A stretch of 64,000 bases of DNA from the NCBI GenBank assembly GCA_029846755.1, contig JARWBI010000001.1:806001-870000 (forward strand). Direction: 5' to 3'. This document shows, piece after piece, positions 1-8,760 of the stretch. This DNA is from Falsirhodobacter flavus (GTDB lineage Bacteria; Pseudomonadota; Alphaproteobacteria; Rhodobacterales; Rhodobacteraceae). The notes under the pieces are model-generated. The model saw nothing but the letters and a program-made list of their open reading frames with translations. It was not told the origin of the DNA and ran no database searches. Made by a program: the position numbers and the translations under genes. Every line of letters begins with the position of its first letter. Position 1 is the first letter of the stretch.

Positions 1-1822
1 TCGCGTCCGGCGGAAGGGCAAGGTCATCCTCGACCCCTTGCGCCCGCGCCTCGTCGCGGATCGCGCCGACCAGCCGGTCGCGGCGGGCGGGGTCCAGCCC
101 GTCGGCGGTCGAATATTCGTCCAGCAGCCGCTCCAACCGCGCAAGCCCCTCGGGCAGCGCAGCCGGGGCAAGCGGGGGTGGCAGGTGGCCCAGTGTGACC
201 GCGCCGATCCTGCGCTTGGCTTGAGCAGCCTCGCCCGGATCGTTGACGATAAAGGGGTAGATGACGGGCATCGCGCCCACCAAGGCCTCGGGCCAGCACG
301 CATCTGACAGGGCGACTGATTTCCCGGGCAGCCATTCCAGCGTGCCATGCGCGCCCATATGGACCATCGCGTCCATCCTCTGCGCCCGCAGCCACAGATA
401 GAAGGCGACATATCCATGACCCGGCACCCGCGACAGATCGTGATAGCCGTCGGCCGCACCGCCGCGTTCGGGCTGCAAGGCCACCAGCACGTCGCCGCAG
501 CGGGTGGCTGCGAATCGGAACGCGCCATCCACGCAATGGTCGGCAGGGTCGCCCTCCAACCCATCCCGCAATCTGGGGGGCAGCGCGGCGAGGTATTCCG
601 CCAGTGGCCATGAGATTTCGCCCAAGGCTTCGAAGGAGGGCGCACCAAGATCGTCCAGCAGCGCCCGCGCCGATGCCAGCGCATCCAGCCCGATGGCATG
701 GGCCATCTGGTGCGGGCGCCCGGGATAGGTCGAAAGCACCACCGCGATCTTGCGCTTGGGCGTCTCGCGCAGCCTGATCCATGCCATGACACGCGCAACC
801 GCCGCTTCGATCCGGGCCGGGTCGGGGCGATGCACGAAACGCGAATATTGCAGATCGGGATCGCGGGGCGATGGGGCCTTGAAGCTGACCACCCCCGCAA
901 AGATGCGGCCATCCACCTCGGGCAGCACGACGTTCATCGCAAGATCGGGCGGCGACATGCCGCGATCCGACGCAGCCCAGTCCTTGCGCCGGGCCGAGGA
1001 GAGTGCGACCTGAAACACCGGGCTGTCCATCCCGTCGAAAGGCGTCCGCCCCGCGGCATCCTGCGCCGAAAACGCAGTGGCGTTGACCACGGCCTTCACC
1101 GCGAACCCTGCCAGCCAATCCGCCACCCCCTCGGCCTTCAGCGAGGGGACGAACGCCCCCACCGCCGCGATGCCCCGCGCGCGGAACGCGTCGATCAGCG
1201 CGTCGATGGGGGCGGTATCGGCGGCGACGAGCCAGCTGCGATAGAAGACGACCAGCAGCTCGGGCGTCTCGATCCCTTCGGCCCGCCAAAGCCCCATCGG
1301 CGGCACTGTCTTTACCCCCGCGACCGGGCCGGCATAGAACCCCGCCGCCAGCGCAAGCTGCGCCAGCGCGGCATGGGCGGCAACCTCGCCCCCCGCCTCG
1401 CACAGCGCCGACAGCCGCCGAAGGGTCGAGACCGGCAAAGTGGAGAGCGCGTCCAGCCGCGCATCCTCGCGCCCATCGCCGGGAATGACTGCCAGCGCGA
1501 TCCCCTTTCGGCGCGCGATGTCCTGCACCACCGCCAGCCCATGCGACCAATAGGATTCGCCCCCGATCACCCGGATCAGGATCGCCCGCGCATGGGTCAG
1601 AACCGTCTCGGCATAGGCGTCGACGGAGACCGGATGCCGCAACGCCGACAGGTTGCACAGGCGCAGCGAGGGCAGATCGCCCGCCCGATGCCAGCCCGCC
1701 GCGAAAGCGCCAAGGTCACTGTCGGAAAAGGACAGCACCACCAAGTCCGCAGGCGTCTGCCCGGGATCGAAGGGGGTGGCCGTTTCCTCCAGCCCATGGC
1801 TTTCGCGGAAGACGACGTGCAT
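1..1822 (-). CDS. cobN: Cobaltochelatase large subunit CobN (3' part beyond the window)
   Basis: N-terminal half of the large subunit of aerobic cobaltochelatase, which with AAA+ partners inserts cobalt into hydrogenobyrinic acid a,c-diamide using ATP in the cytoplasm. The start is set by an ATGA overlap with the cobW stop. 607 codons are present and the frame is still open at the left edge; the family is usually well over 1,000 residues. The CobN/BchH-type motif GAHGTLEWLPGK is at residues 490-501. It is last in the unit riboswitch-DUF1636-cobW-cobN, so repression by B12 is expected. The CobN assignment rather than magnesium chelatase BchH rests on the cobalamin context and the neighbouring cobW. 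Confidence 0.93.
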   Translation of the reverse strand, partial: MHVVFRESHGLEETATPFDPGQTPADLVVLSFSDSDLGAFAAGWHRAGDLPSLRLCNLSALRHPVSVDAYAETVLTHARAILIRVIGGESYWSHGLAVVQDIARRKGIALAVIPGDGREDARLDALSTLPVSTLRRLSALCEAGGEVAAHAALAQLALAAGFYAGPVAGVKTVPPMGLWRAEGIETPELLVVFYRSWLVAADTAPIDALIDAFRARGIAAVGAFVPSLKAEGVADWLAGFAVKAVVNATAFSAQDAAGRTPFDGMDSPVFQVALSSARRKDWAASDRGMSPPDLAMNVVLPEVDGRIFAGVVSFKAPSPRDPDLQYSRFVHRPDPARIEAAVARVMAWIRLRETPKRKIAVVLSTYPGRPHQMAHAIGLDALASARALLDDLGAPSFEALGEISWPLAEYLAALPPRLRDGLEGDPADHCVDGAFRFAATRCGDVLVALQPERGGAADGYHDLSRVPGHGYVAFYLWLRAQRMDAMVHMGAHGTLEWLPGKSVALSDACWPEALVGAMPVIYPFIVNDPGEAAQAKRRIGAVTLGHLPPPLAPAALPEGLARLERLLDEYSTADGLDPARRDRLVGAIRDEARAQGVEDDLALPPDA

Positions 1823-2814
1823 CAGAGGGCGGCCAGCAGGTCCGCGCGGATCGCCTCGGCGTCGATGTGGTCATGTTCCGCGATCACGACCAGCCGCGAT
1901 TGGCGCGCACCGGGCCACGGGCGGTCGAACTGATGACGCACGCGTTCGCCCACCGCCTGCACCAGAAGGCGCATCGGCTTGCCTGCGACGGCGACATGGC
2001 CCTTTGCGCGCAGGATGTAACGGTCGCGTGCAAGAGCGCGGATCGCCTCGGCCAGCCGTTCGGGGTCGGCGATCTCGGGCAGATCGATCACGGCGCTGTC
2101 GAAATCTTCGTGCTCGTGATCGTCCGCGCCGTCATGATGGCTGGGGCGGGCGGCAAGGTCATCCTCGGCGGCGGCGTTCAGGCCAAGGATCACACGCGGG
2201 TCGATCACGCCGTCGGTCATCGGCAGCACCGGGCGCTCGGTCGCGATGATCGCGCGGGCAGCGGCGATCCCGGCATCCCCGGCAAGGTCGGCCTTGGACA
2301 GAAGCACGATGTCGGCACAGGCGATCTGATCCTCGAACACCTCGGCCAGCGGGGTGTCATGCTCGGCCTCGGTATCGGGCAGGAAGCGGCCTGCGGCGAC
2401 AGCCTCGGCATCGGCCAGCGCGATCACCCCGTCCACGGTAATGCGAGAGCGGATCGCGGGCCAGTCGAACGCCTTGAGCAGCGGCTTCGGCAGTGCCAGC
2501 CCCGAGGTTTCGATCAGGATGTGATCGGGCCGGACGGGCAGGGCCATCAGCGCCTCGATCGTGGGGATGAAATCGTCGGCGACGGTGCAGCAGATGCAGC
2601 CATTCGACAGTTCGACGATGTTTTCCGCCGGGCAGTTGTCATCGGCGCAGGATTTCAGGATGTCGCCATCCACGCCCACCGTGCCAAATTCGTTCACCAG
2701 CACGGCAAGCCGTTTGCCCTGCGGGTTCCGGATCAGATGGCGGATCAACGTCGTCTTGCCCGCGCCCAGAAAGCCGGTGATCACGGTGACGGGGATCTTG
2801 GTCAGGTCGGTCAT
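1822..2814 (-). CDS. cobW: CobW, G3E-family GTPase (cobalt-associated)
   Basis: G3E GTPase of 330 residues. These proteins act as metallochaperones or insertases, and CobW is required in the cobalamin pathway around cobalt insertion. The P-loop GFLGAGKT is at residues 14-21, the family CxCC metal motif (CICC) at residues 73-76, and a guanine-binding SKAD motif lies in mid-protein. A His/Asp/Glu-rich segment at about residues 222-238 is a further likely metal-binding stretch. It sits between a DUF1636 gene (stop and start overlap by a few bases) and cobN (ATGA overlap), so the three are probably translated from one message. Delivery of cobalt to CobN is an inference from family and context. 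Confidence 0.95.
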   Translation of the reverse strand: MTDLTKIPVTVITGFLGAGKTTLIRHLIRNPQGKRLAVLVNEFGTVGVDGDILKSCADDNCPAENIVELSNGCICCTVADDFIPTIEALMALPVRPDHILIETSGLALPKPLLKAFDWPAIRSRITVDGVIALADAEAVAAGRFLPDTEAEHDTPLAEVFEDQIACADIVLLSKADLAGDAGIAAARAIIATERPVLPMTDGVIDPRVILGLNAAAEDDLAARPSHHDGADDHEHEDFDSAVIDLPEIADPERLAEAIRALARDRYILRAKGHVAVAGKPMRLLVQAVGERVRHQFDRPWPGARQSRLVVIAEHDHIDAEAIRADLLAAL

Positions 2815-3155
2815 TCGGCAGGCTCCATTGGGGGAATGCGGGCAAGCGTCTGCTTGCGAAAGATCGTGGGGCGCTCACGCCAAGGCACGATCCCGTCGTC
2901 GCTGGCGGCATAAAGCGCGGCGCCTTCAAGGATCGCGGGCACGTCGTCTTCGGTCAGGCGGCCATAGACATAGGTCCACTTGCCCGGCCCGGTCAGCGCG
3001 ATGGCGCAGCCCGAATTGCAGGCGGACAGACATTCTACGGGCAGGACGCGCATCTCGGCCCCCGCCAGGAGCGCATGAAGCCGTGCGCCGGCGCAGGGAC
3101 CGTCATCCAGCGGTTTGCCCGCGCGGCAGGTGGTGCAGACATGCAGCGTCGCCAT
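2811..3155 (-). CDS. DUF1636 thioredoxin-like ferredoxin-type protein
   Basis: Small cytoplasmic protein of 114 residues. The start was chosen at MATLHV because an AAGGA ribosome binding site precedes it, and the longer open frame upstream would run through the riboswitch. Six cysteines (C7, C10, C21, C42, C46, C50) give a pattern like thioredoxin-fold [2Fe-2S] ferredoxins. It is the first gene after the cobalamin riboswitch and overlaps cobW. DUF1636 proteins have no firmly established function that I know of. The position suggests an electron-transfer or metal-handling partner for cobalt insertion; this is inference. Confidence 0.85.
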   Translation of the reverse strand: MATLHVCTTCRAGKPLDDGPCAGARLHALLAGAEMRVLPVECLSACNSGCAIALTGPGKWTYVYGRLTEDDVPAILEGAALYAASDDGIVPWRERPTIFRKQTLARIPPMEPAE

Positions 3156-3252
3156 GGCCGTTCCTTTCTGCGAAGGGGGCATGGCCGGACGCGAGGCGCA
3201 ATCGCCCCGTTCTGGACCTGCACGGCACACCCCGTCCGTCGTCATCATTCCA

Positions 3253-3409
3253 CGCTGGCAGGTCTCCCGGCTCACGGATTCGAGGGGGCCTCGCGGTCCT
3301 CCCTCCTTCCCGGCGGATGCCAGTGGATCAGGCGGACCTTTCCGTTCACGGTCGCGGGGGCGGCTGCTTTCGCATTCCCTTTTCACCTGCCATAAGGCAG
3401 GCACCAGCG
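3253..3409 (-). promoter_or_regulatory. Cobalamin (adenosylcobalamin) riboswitch
   Basis: The minus-strand leader of DUF1636-cobW-cobN carries a B12 box, AGCCGGGAGACCTGCC, at 3272-3257. Upstream of it are the conserved blocks CCACTGGCAT and CCGGGAAGG and the 5' element GGTGAAAAGGGAA. Closing stem P1 can form between CGCTGG (3409-3404) and CCAGCG (3258-3253). The element ends about 100 nt before the DUF1636 start. It is expected to shut down expression when adenosylcobalamin is plentiful. Its 5' end is only 12 bp from the first possible ATG of the divergent cobO gene. Confidence 0.93.
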
Positions 3410-3454
3410 CGGCGCCAAGTGATGCCGAACGCCCCCCAATGTCAAGGAGGCCCC

Positions 3455-4057
3455 TTGGAAGACGCAGCCCGCCACGCCGCCAAGATGGCCAGAATCAAAG
3501 CCGCCCGCGACCGCATGATGGAAACGAAAGAGGGCGAAAAGGGCCTTGTCATCGTCCATACCGGGGCGGGCAAGGGCAAAAGCTCGTCCGGGTTCGGGAT
3601 GATCCTGCGCTGCGTCGCGCATGGGATGCCCTGCGCGGTGGTCCAGTTCATCAAGGGCGCGTGGGACACGGGGGAACGCCGCCTGCTGACCACCCATTTC
3701 GCGGACCTGTGCCAGTTCCACGCCATGGGCGAAGGCTTCACATGGGAGACGCAGGACAAGGCCCGCGACATCGCCGCCGCCCGCGCGGGGTGGGAGAAGG
3801 CGAAGGAGCTGATCTTCGATCCTGAAGTGCGGATGGTTCTGCTGGACGAGATCAACATCGCCCTGCGCTACGACTATCTGGACGTGGCCGAGGTGATCGC
3901 GGCGCTGAGGGACAAGCCGCCGATGACGCATGTGGTGCTGACGGGCCGCAATGCGAAGCCCGAGCTGATCGAACTCGCCGATCTCGTGACAGAGATGACG
4001 CTGGTGAAGCATCCGTTCCGCGGCGGGATCAAGGCGCAGCCGGGGGTGGAGTTCTGA
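3455..4057 (+). CDS. cobO: Cob(I)yrinic acid a,c-diamide adenosyltransferase CobO
   Basis: Transfers the 5'-deoxyadenosyl group of ATP to cob(I)yrinic acid a,c-diamide. The 200-residue protein has the P-loop GAGKGKSS at residues 37-44, typical of the BtuR/CobO family, and the family pattern LLDEIN further on. I chose a TTG start at 3455 because it lies 4 nt after a perfect AAGGAGG (3444-3450) and matches the usual N-terminus (xxDARHAxKM). An in-frame ATG at 3422 would add 11 residues but has no such site. The cobO stop is 1 nt from the cobQ ATG, so the two are co-transcribed. Its promoter must lie in or across the antisense riboswitch region. Confidence 0.93.
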   Translation: MEDAARHAAKMARIKAARDRMMETKEGEKGLVIVHTGAGKGKSSSGFGMILRCVAHGMPCAVVQFIKGAWDTGERRLLTTHFADLCQFHAMGEGFTWETQDKARDIAAARAGWEKAKELIFDPEVRMVLLDEINIALRYDYLDVAEVIAALRDKPPMTHVVLTGRNAKPELIELADLVTEMTLVKHPFRGGIKAQPGVEF

Positions 4058-4058
4058 C

Positions 4059-5498
4059 ATGCCCGCGCTGATGATCCAGGGCACCGGATCGAACGTGGGC
4101 AAATCGCTTCTGGTCGCCGGGCTTTGCCGGGCGGCACGGTTGCGCGGGCTGCGTGTGCTGCCGTTCAAGCCGCAGAACATGTCCAACAACGCTGCCGTGA
4201 CGGCCGACGGGGGCGAGATCGGACGCGCGCAGGCGCTTCAGGCGCTGGCCTGCGGGGTGCCTCCGGTCGTGGACATGAACCCGGTGCTGCTGAAACCCGA
4301 GACGGATATCGGATCGCAGGTGATCGTGCAGGGGCGGCGCGTCGCCACGGTGCGCGCCCGCGATTATGCCGCGTTGAAGCCGTCTCTGATGGCGCCGGTG
4401 CTGGAAAGTTTCCGGCGGCTGGAGGCGCGGTCGGACCTCGTCATCGTCGAAGGCGCGGGCAGCCCGGCCGAGGTGAACCTGCGCGCGAACGACATTGCCA
4501 ATATGGGCTTTGCCAATGCGGCGGGCGTTCCGGTCGTGCTTGTGGGGGATATCGACCGGGGCGGCGTCATCGCGCAGATGGTGGGAACGAAGGCGGTCCT
4601 GCCCGAGGGTGACCATGTAAAAGGGTTCATCATCAATAGGTTCCGTGGCGATCTTCGCCTTTTCGATGAAGGCTATGCCCTCATTGCGGACCGCACTGGC
4701 TGGCGCGGATATGGCACGCTGCCGTGGTTCCCCGATGCGCACCGGCTGCCCGCCGAGGATGCGCTGGATCTGACGCGCCCCTCCGGCACGGGGGTCAGGA
4801 TCGCGTGGCTCTGCCTGTCGCGGATTGCCAATTTCGACGATCTGGACCCGCTTGCCGCCGAACCGGGCGTCGATCTGGTGATGGTCCGCCCGGGCACGGC
4901 CATTCCGGGCGACGCTGCGCTGGTGATCGTTCCGGGCAGCAAATCCACACGCGGCGATCTGGCATTCCTGCGCGATCAGGGTTGGGACATCGATCTGGCG
5001 GCGCATCGCCGCAGGGGCGGGCATGTGCTGGGCATCTGCGGCGGGTATCAGATGCTGGGCCGGGGGATCGACGATCCGGCGGGGATCGAGGGGCCTTCCG
5101 GCAGTTCCGCAGGTCTGGCCCTTCTGGACGTGCGGACCGTCATGTCGCCGGACAAGCATCTGGCCCGGATCGAGGCGCGGCACGCGGCAAGCGGGCGTCC
5201 GATGCAAGGGTATGAAATCCACATCGGGCGCACTGCCGGACCCGACCGCGCCCGCCCCTTCGCCTTCGTCGGGGATCGCCCGGAAGGCGCGATCTCGGCC
5301 GATGGGCGCGTCATGGGAAGCTATATCCACGGCATGTTCGCGGATGACGAATTTCGCGCAGCCTTCCTTGCCGGGTTGGGGGTGCGGTCGGACCTGCGCT
5401 ATGCCGCCGGGGTCGAGGATGTTCTGGACCGCTTTGCCGCGCATATCGAGGCGCATCTGGACGTGGAGGGTCTTCTGTCACTCGCCAAGGGCGGCTGA
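4059..5498 (+). CDS. cobQ: Cobyric acid synthase CobQ
   Basis: Glutamine-dependent amidase that adds four amide groups (at b, d, e and g) to adenosylcobyrinic acid a,c-diamide. The N-terminal dethiobiotin-synthetase-like ATPase domain begins with GTGSNVGKS at residues 8-16. The C-terminal class I-type glutaminase domain has the nucleophile-elbow cysteine C327 in LGICGGYQM and H424 in SYIHGMF. At 479 residues it is full length. It follows cobO after a single base, and its 3' end overlaps the convergent decarboxylase gene by 21 bp (5478-5498). Confidence 0.96.
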   Translation: MPALMIQGTGSNVGKSLLVAGLCRAARLRGLRVLPFKPQNMSNNAAVTADGGEIGRAQALQALACGVPPVVDMNPVLLKPETDIGSQVIVQGRRVATVRARDYAALKPSLMAPVLESFRRLEARSDLVIVEGAGSPAEVNLRANDIANMGFANAAGVPVVLVGDIDRGGVIAQMVGTKAVLPEGDHVKGFIINRFRGDLRLFDEGYALIADRTGWRGYGTLPWFPDAHRLPAEDALDLTRPSGTGVRIAWLCLSRIANFDDLDPLAAEPGVDLVMVRPGTAIPGDAALVIVPGSKSTRGDLAFLRDQGWDIDLAAHRRRGGHVLGICGGYQMLGRGIDDPAGIEGPSGSSAGLALLDVRTVMSPDKHLARIEARHAASGRPMQGYEIHIGRTAGPDRARPFAFVGDRPEGAISADGRVMGSYIHGMFADDEFRAAFLAGLGVRSDLRYAAGVEDVLDRFAAHIEAHLDVEGLLSLAKGG

Positions 5499-6434
5499 CA
5501 GGCGCTCCCATTCCGCTTCGGTCCCCGGCAGGCCAAGGCGCAGCCAGCGGTCGTGCCAAGGGAAGATGCGGCTCCAGATCCGGTGGCGCGCAAGTCGTTC
5601 CTGCGCGGCAGCGGCATTGCCGGTGTCGTAAAGGCGGAACAGATGCGCCCCGCCGACCAGCCGCCATCCCGCCCGTGCCGCCAGCGCATCGGCCCGTAGC
5701 GCATCGTCGGCCAGCCGGAGCGCCGTCTGCCGCGCCCACACCCCATCGCCCAGCGCTACTCGCCCGATCTCTATCGCGGCGCCGGATACGGGCCACGGTC
5801 CCGCCATGACCGCCAGCGCGTCGATATCCGCGCGATGCCCCGCGACGAAGCCGAGCCGGACCCCGGCGAGGCCGAAGAACTTCCCGAAGCTGCGCAGCAC
5901 CAGAAGACCCGGATGCCCCGTCTGCGGCAGAAGCGACAACTCGGGAACCGGATCGGCGAAACTTTCGTCCACCACAAGCATCCGGACATCCAGCGATGCC
6001 AGCGCGTCCGGGGAAAAGCGCCGCCCGTCGGGGTTGTTCGGATTGACGACGACAGCCAGATCCGCCCCGGCAAGCGCGTCCAGATCGGAGCACGGCTCCA
6101 CCCGCCATCCGGCGGCTGCAAGGCTGGCTGCGTGTTCGTTATAGGTGGGCGACAGCACCCGGGCGAGACCGGGTCGGCGCAGCCGCGGAATCATCTGGAT
6201 CGCAGCCTGGGCCCCTGCCACCGCAAGCATCGGGGCGGTGCAGCGCCAGGCGGTCTGCGCGGCCTCCAGCAAGGCGCGCTGTGCGCTGGCCGTGGGCAGC
6301 GCCGTCCACGCCTCGGGCGAAAGGGGCGGGATAGGATAAGGGCAGCGGTTGATGCCGGTGGACAGGTCGATCCAGTCGGTGCCGCCCCAGCGGGCTTTCG
6401 CAGCGTCGATATTGCCGCCGTGATCGCGCGTCAT
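5478..6434 (-). CDS. cobD: Threonine-phosphate decarboxylase (CobC/CobD-type aminotransferase fold)
   Basis: PLP enzyme of 318 residues that decarboxylates L-threonine O-3-phosphate to (R)-1-aminopropan-2-ol phosphate, the linker of the nucleotide loop. It has the fold-type I aminotransferase pattern, with the N-terminal LSTGIN block, [10 protein letters not shown], and the PLP lysine K185 in SFGKFFG. The start is given by an ATGA overlap with the cbiB stop; an ATG 6 nt upstream is also possible. It is called cobC in Pseudomonas denitrificans nomenclature and cobD in Salmonella. It is the last gene of the minus-strand set phosphatase-kinase-cbiB-decarboxylase. Confidence 0.9.
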   Translation of the reverse strand: MTRDHGGNIDAAKARWGGTDWIDLSTGINRCPYPIPPLSPEAWTALPTASAQRALLEAAQTAWRCTAPMLAVAGAQAAIQMIPRLRRPGLARVLSPTYNEHAASLAAAGWRVEPCSDLDALAGADLAVVVNPNNPDGRRFSPDALASLDVRMLVVDESFADPVPELSLLPQTGHPGLLVLRSFGKFFGLAGVRLGFVAGHRADIDALAVMAGPWPVSGAAIEIGRVALGDGVWARQTALRLADDALRADALAARAGWRLVGGAHLFRLYDTGNAAAAQERLARHRIWSRIFPWHDRWLRLGLPGTEAEWERLSAALGE

Positions 6435-7357
6435 ACCCATCCCCCCAGAAACAGGATCGCCCCGGCCAGCATCATCGCGCGCCGGAACAGCCGCAGACCC
6501 CCTTCCATATCCTTCGCGCCCGGATCGCTTGCCCCTTGGTTCAGCCACGGTTCGGGCGCGACATGCCCCGCATAGGTGCGCGGTCCCGAAAGGCGGACGT
6601 TCAGCGCATGGGCCATTGCCGCCTCGGGCCATCCGGCATTGGGCGAACGGTGGCGCGGCGCGTCGGCGATCACCCCGCGCAGGACGTTCCGCCGCGCCGC
6701 GACCGTCAGGAGCAGCGCCGTCAGACGCGCGGGGACAAGGTTCGCGGCATCGTCCAGCCGCGCCGCGACACGTCCGAAATGAAGGTAGCGCGTAATGCGA
6801 TGCCCGATCATCGAATCCATCGTGTTCACCGCCTTGTATCCCGCGATCCCCGGCAAGCCGAAGATCGCACCCCAGAACAGCGGCGCGATCACCCCGTCCG
6901 AGGCGTTTTCGGCCAGGCTCTCCATTCCGGCACGCGCGATCCCCGCCGTGTCGAGCAGAGCGGGATCGCGGCCGACGATCATGGCGACCGCCCGCCGCGC
7001 GCCATCGACATCGCCCGCCGCCAAGGGGCGCGCAACCGCCGCGACGTGATCGTGCAGGGATCGTGCCGCAACCAGCGGCCAGCACAGCAGTCCCGTCAGC
7101 AGCGTTCCCCACCACCCGCCCGGAAGGGCGTGCCGGATCGACGCGGCGATGCCCACCGTCACCGCCAGCACCCCGACCGCCGTGATCGCGCCGCCGATAA
7201 TCCTTGCCCGCGCGCCGCCCTTGTTCAGCCGCGCCTCGGACCATGCGATCATTGCGCCGATCCATGTGACGGGGTGGCCGATCCGCGCATGGAGGCGCGA
7301 GGGCCAGCCAAAGGCTGCCTCGATCGCGAGGGCGATGCCCATGGCCGTCAGGAACAT
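6431..7357 (-). CDS. cbiB: Adenosylcobinamide-phosphate synthase CbiB (CobD)
   Basis: Membrane enzyme of 308 residues that joins adenosylcobyric acid to aminopropanol phosphate. Several hydrophobic segments are spread along the chain (near residues 1-15, 55-75 and 200-220 and at the extreme C-terminus). The family signature around ENASDGVIAPLFW and AVNTMDSMIG is present. The start at MFLTAMG overlaps the upstream kinase gene by 10 bp, and the stop overlaps the decarboxylase start. It is named cobD in P. denitrificans nomenclature, so care is needed not to confuse it with its neighbour. Confidence 0.94.
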   Translation of the reverse strand: MFLTAMGIALAIEAAFGWPSRLHARIGHPVTWIGAMIAWSEARLNKGGARARIIGGAITAVGVLAVTVGIAASIRHALPGGWWGTLLTGLLCWPLVAARSLHDHVAAVARPLAAGDVDGARRAVAMIVGRDPALLDTAGIARAGMESLAENASDGVIAPLFWGAIFGLPGIAGYKAVNTMDSMIGHRITRYLHFGRVAARLDDAANLVPARLTALLLTVAARRNVLRGVIADAPRHRSPNAGWPEAAMAHALNVRLSGPRTYAGHVAPEPWLNQGASDPGAKDMEGGLRLFRRAMMLAGAILFLGGWV

Positions 7358-8121
7358 GGGCTGCCTCCGGTGCGGAACTGCCGGATGCCCCGGAATGCGG
7401 CGCTGCGCAGGTCGCGCGCGGCCAGCGGCGGCACGGTGCCGGGGCGGAACAGCAGCGCCCGGGCCGATCCCGTATGCGCAACGGACCAGCCCAGCGCGCC
7501 ATGCCGCGCCGCCAGCGCCGCGGTCGGATCGCCCGCCGGACCGCGCAGGGCCAGCGTCCTTGCTGCCGAGAGCGTCGCAAGCTCTGCCAGTCGTGCGGCG
7601 TCGCTGCAAGCCTCCGGCCATCGGGCAACCAGATCGGCGATGCAGGGGAAGCCGCAGTCGGCGGCACGGGTGCGGACGGGGGGGCCAAGAAAGCCGCCCA
7701 GTACCTCAAGCTCCGGCAATGGCGGCAAATGTGCCAGCACGGTCCCGCGCCGCGATGCCCAGAGCAGCCGACCGGGCGCGGGCCACATCAGCGGATCGCT
7801 GGCCCCTTCGGCCCGGATGCAGGCTGCGGCGATCCGCGCCGGGTCGTCTTCACCCATCAGCCGGGATGCCGCCACCAATGCCGCGGTGGACGCACCGGCC
7901 CCGCCGCCGGGTGGCATGGTCGCGCGCAGGATGAACCGTCCGGACGCGCCGCGCAGCATCCGGCGCAGCTGCGCCTTTGCCGGGCCATGCACCGCGAAGG
8001 GACCGGGCAGCCGCCGCGCATCTACCCAGACCGCGTTGCAGGGCAGGGTCACCAGCGCCACATCGTCGCCAAGGCGGCCCTGTATCAGTTCGCCGAAATG
8101 TCCGAAGACGCGCAGGGTCAT
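7348..8121 (-). CDS. bluE: GHMP-family kinase, BluE/PduX-like (L-threonine kinase)
   Basis: A 257-residue member of the GHMP kinase superfamily. The ATP-binding motif PPGGGAGAST is at residues 70-79, and the N-terminus GHFGELIQG resembles PduX and Rhodobacter BluE. Such enzymes phosphorylate L-threonine, giving the substrate of the decarboxylase two genes downstream. Gene order supports this: kinase, cbiB and decarboxylase are translationally coupled by short overlaps. The start shares ATGA with the stop of the phosphatase gene. Substrate assignment is from family and context. Confidence 0.83.
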   Translation of the reverse strand: MTLRVFGHFGELIQGRLGDDVALVTLPCNAVWVDARRLPGPFAVHGPAKAQLRRMLRGASGRFILRATMPPGGGAGASTAALVAASRLMGEDDPARIAAACIRAEGASDPLMWPAPGRLLWASRRGTVLAHLPPLPELEVLGGFLGPPVRTRAADCGFPCIADLVARWPEACSDAARLAELATLSAARTLALRGPAGDPTAALAARHGALGWSVAHTGSARALLFRPGTVPPLAARDLRSAAFRGIRQFRTGGSPCS

Positions 8122-8681
8122 GTCAGCGGAAGGTTGACGCAGCGCACCGCCCAGCCCGCGCCTTTGATCCGCACAAGCCGCGTGAGCGACAGAGTCTCAA
8201 CCTCGAAGGCCAGTGCTGCGCCCTCGTCTTCCAGCGCAAGCGCAAGGGCGGCGCGGACGGTTCCGGCATGGCACAGGATCGCGCTACGGCCCGCATTCGA
8301 TGCGATCCGTTCCAGCGCAGGCCATGCGCGTGCGCACAGATCGCCGAAACTTTCGCCGCCCGGCGGGCGCAGGGCCGCCAGCGATGCGCGGGGCTGGGGA
8401 CCAATGTCGGGCATGACGGTCGGCGGCTGACCTTCCCAGACGCCGAAATCCTGTTCCCACAACGCGTCGTCATCGACCGGGATTCGTGCAGGCCACAGCG
8501 CATGGGCGGTCTGCACGCAGCGCAGCGCCGGGCTGGTATAGACCCGCGCGACCGGACCGACGCGGATCGCCGCCTCGGCCATGGATGCGGCAGAGGGAAG
8601 CTCCGCACCCACGTCGCGCCGCCCGGTGACAAGGCCATCCGTCAGGGCGGGGGCGTGGCGGATCAGGACAAGCTCGTTCAT
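8118..8681 (-). CDS. Histidine phosphatase, alpha-ribazole phosphatase-like
   Basis: A 187-residue histidine phosphatase superfamily enzyme. The phosphohistidine site RHAP is at residues 8-11, the second arginine is in SPALRC (about residue 54), and the second catalytic histidine is H138 in CHAG. In this neighbourhood it most likely removes the 5'-phosphate of alpha-ribazole phosphate or of cobalamin phosphate (the CobC role of Salmonella). It is first in the minus-strand operon; an 80 bp gap separates it from divergent cobU and should carry both promoters. The start was set at MNELVLIRHAP, just before the first beta strand, and not at the longer upstream frame. Confidence 0.82.
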   Translation of the reverse strand: MNELVLIRHAPALTDGLVTGRRDVGAELPSAASMAEAAIRVGPVARVYTSPALRCVQTAHALWPARIPVDDDALWEQDFGVWEGQPPTVMPDIGPQPRASLAALRPPGGESFGDLCARAWPALERIASNAGRSAILCHAGTVRAALALALEDEGAALAFEVETLSLTRLVRIKGAGWAVRCVNLPLT

Positions 8682-8760
8682 CGGCAGCGGTTCAGCCCCT
8701 TGTTTCGCCGTTGGTTTAGTGCTTTGTGCCGCCGCATCACAAGCATCAAAAGGGGGCGGG

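Noticed and set aside
24-1658. Open minus-strand frame within cobN
   Set aside because: The true cobN frame, with GAHGTLEWLPGK at residues 490-501, is a different minus-strand frame that is open to the window edge; the other is an out-of-phase shadow.
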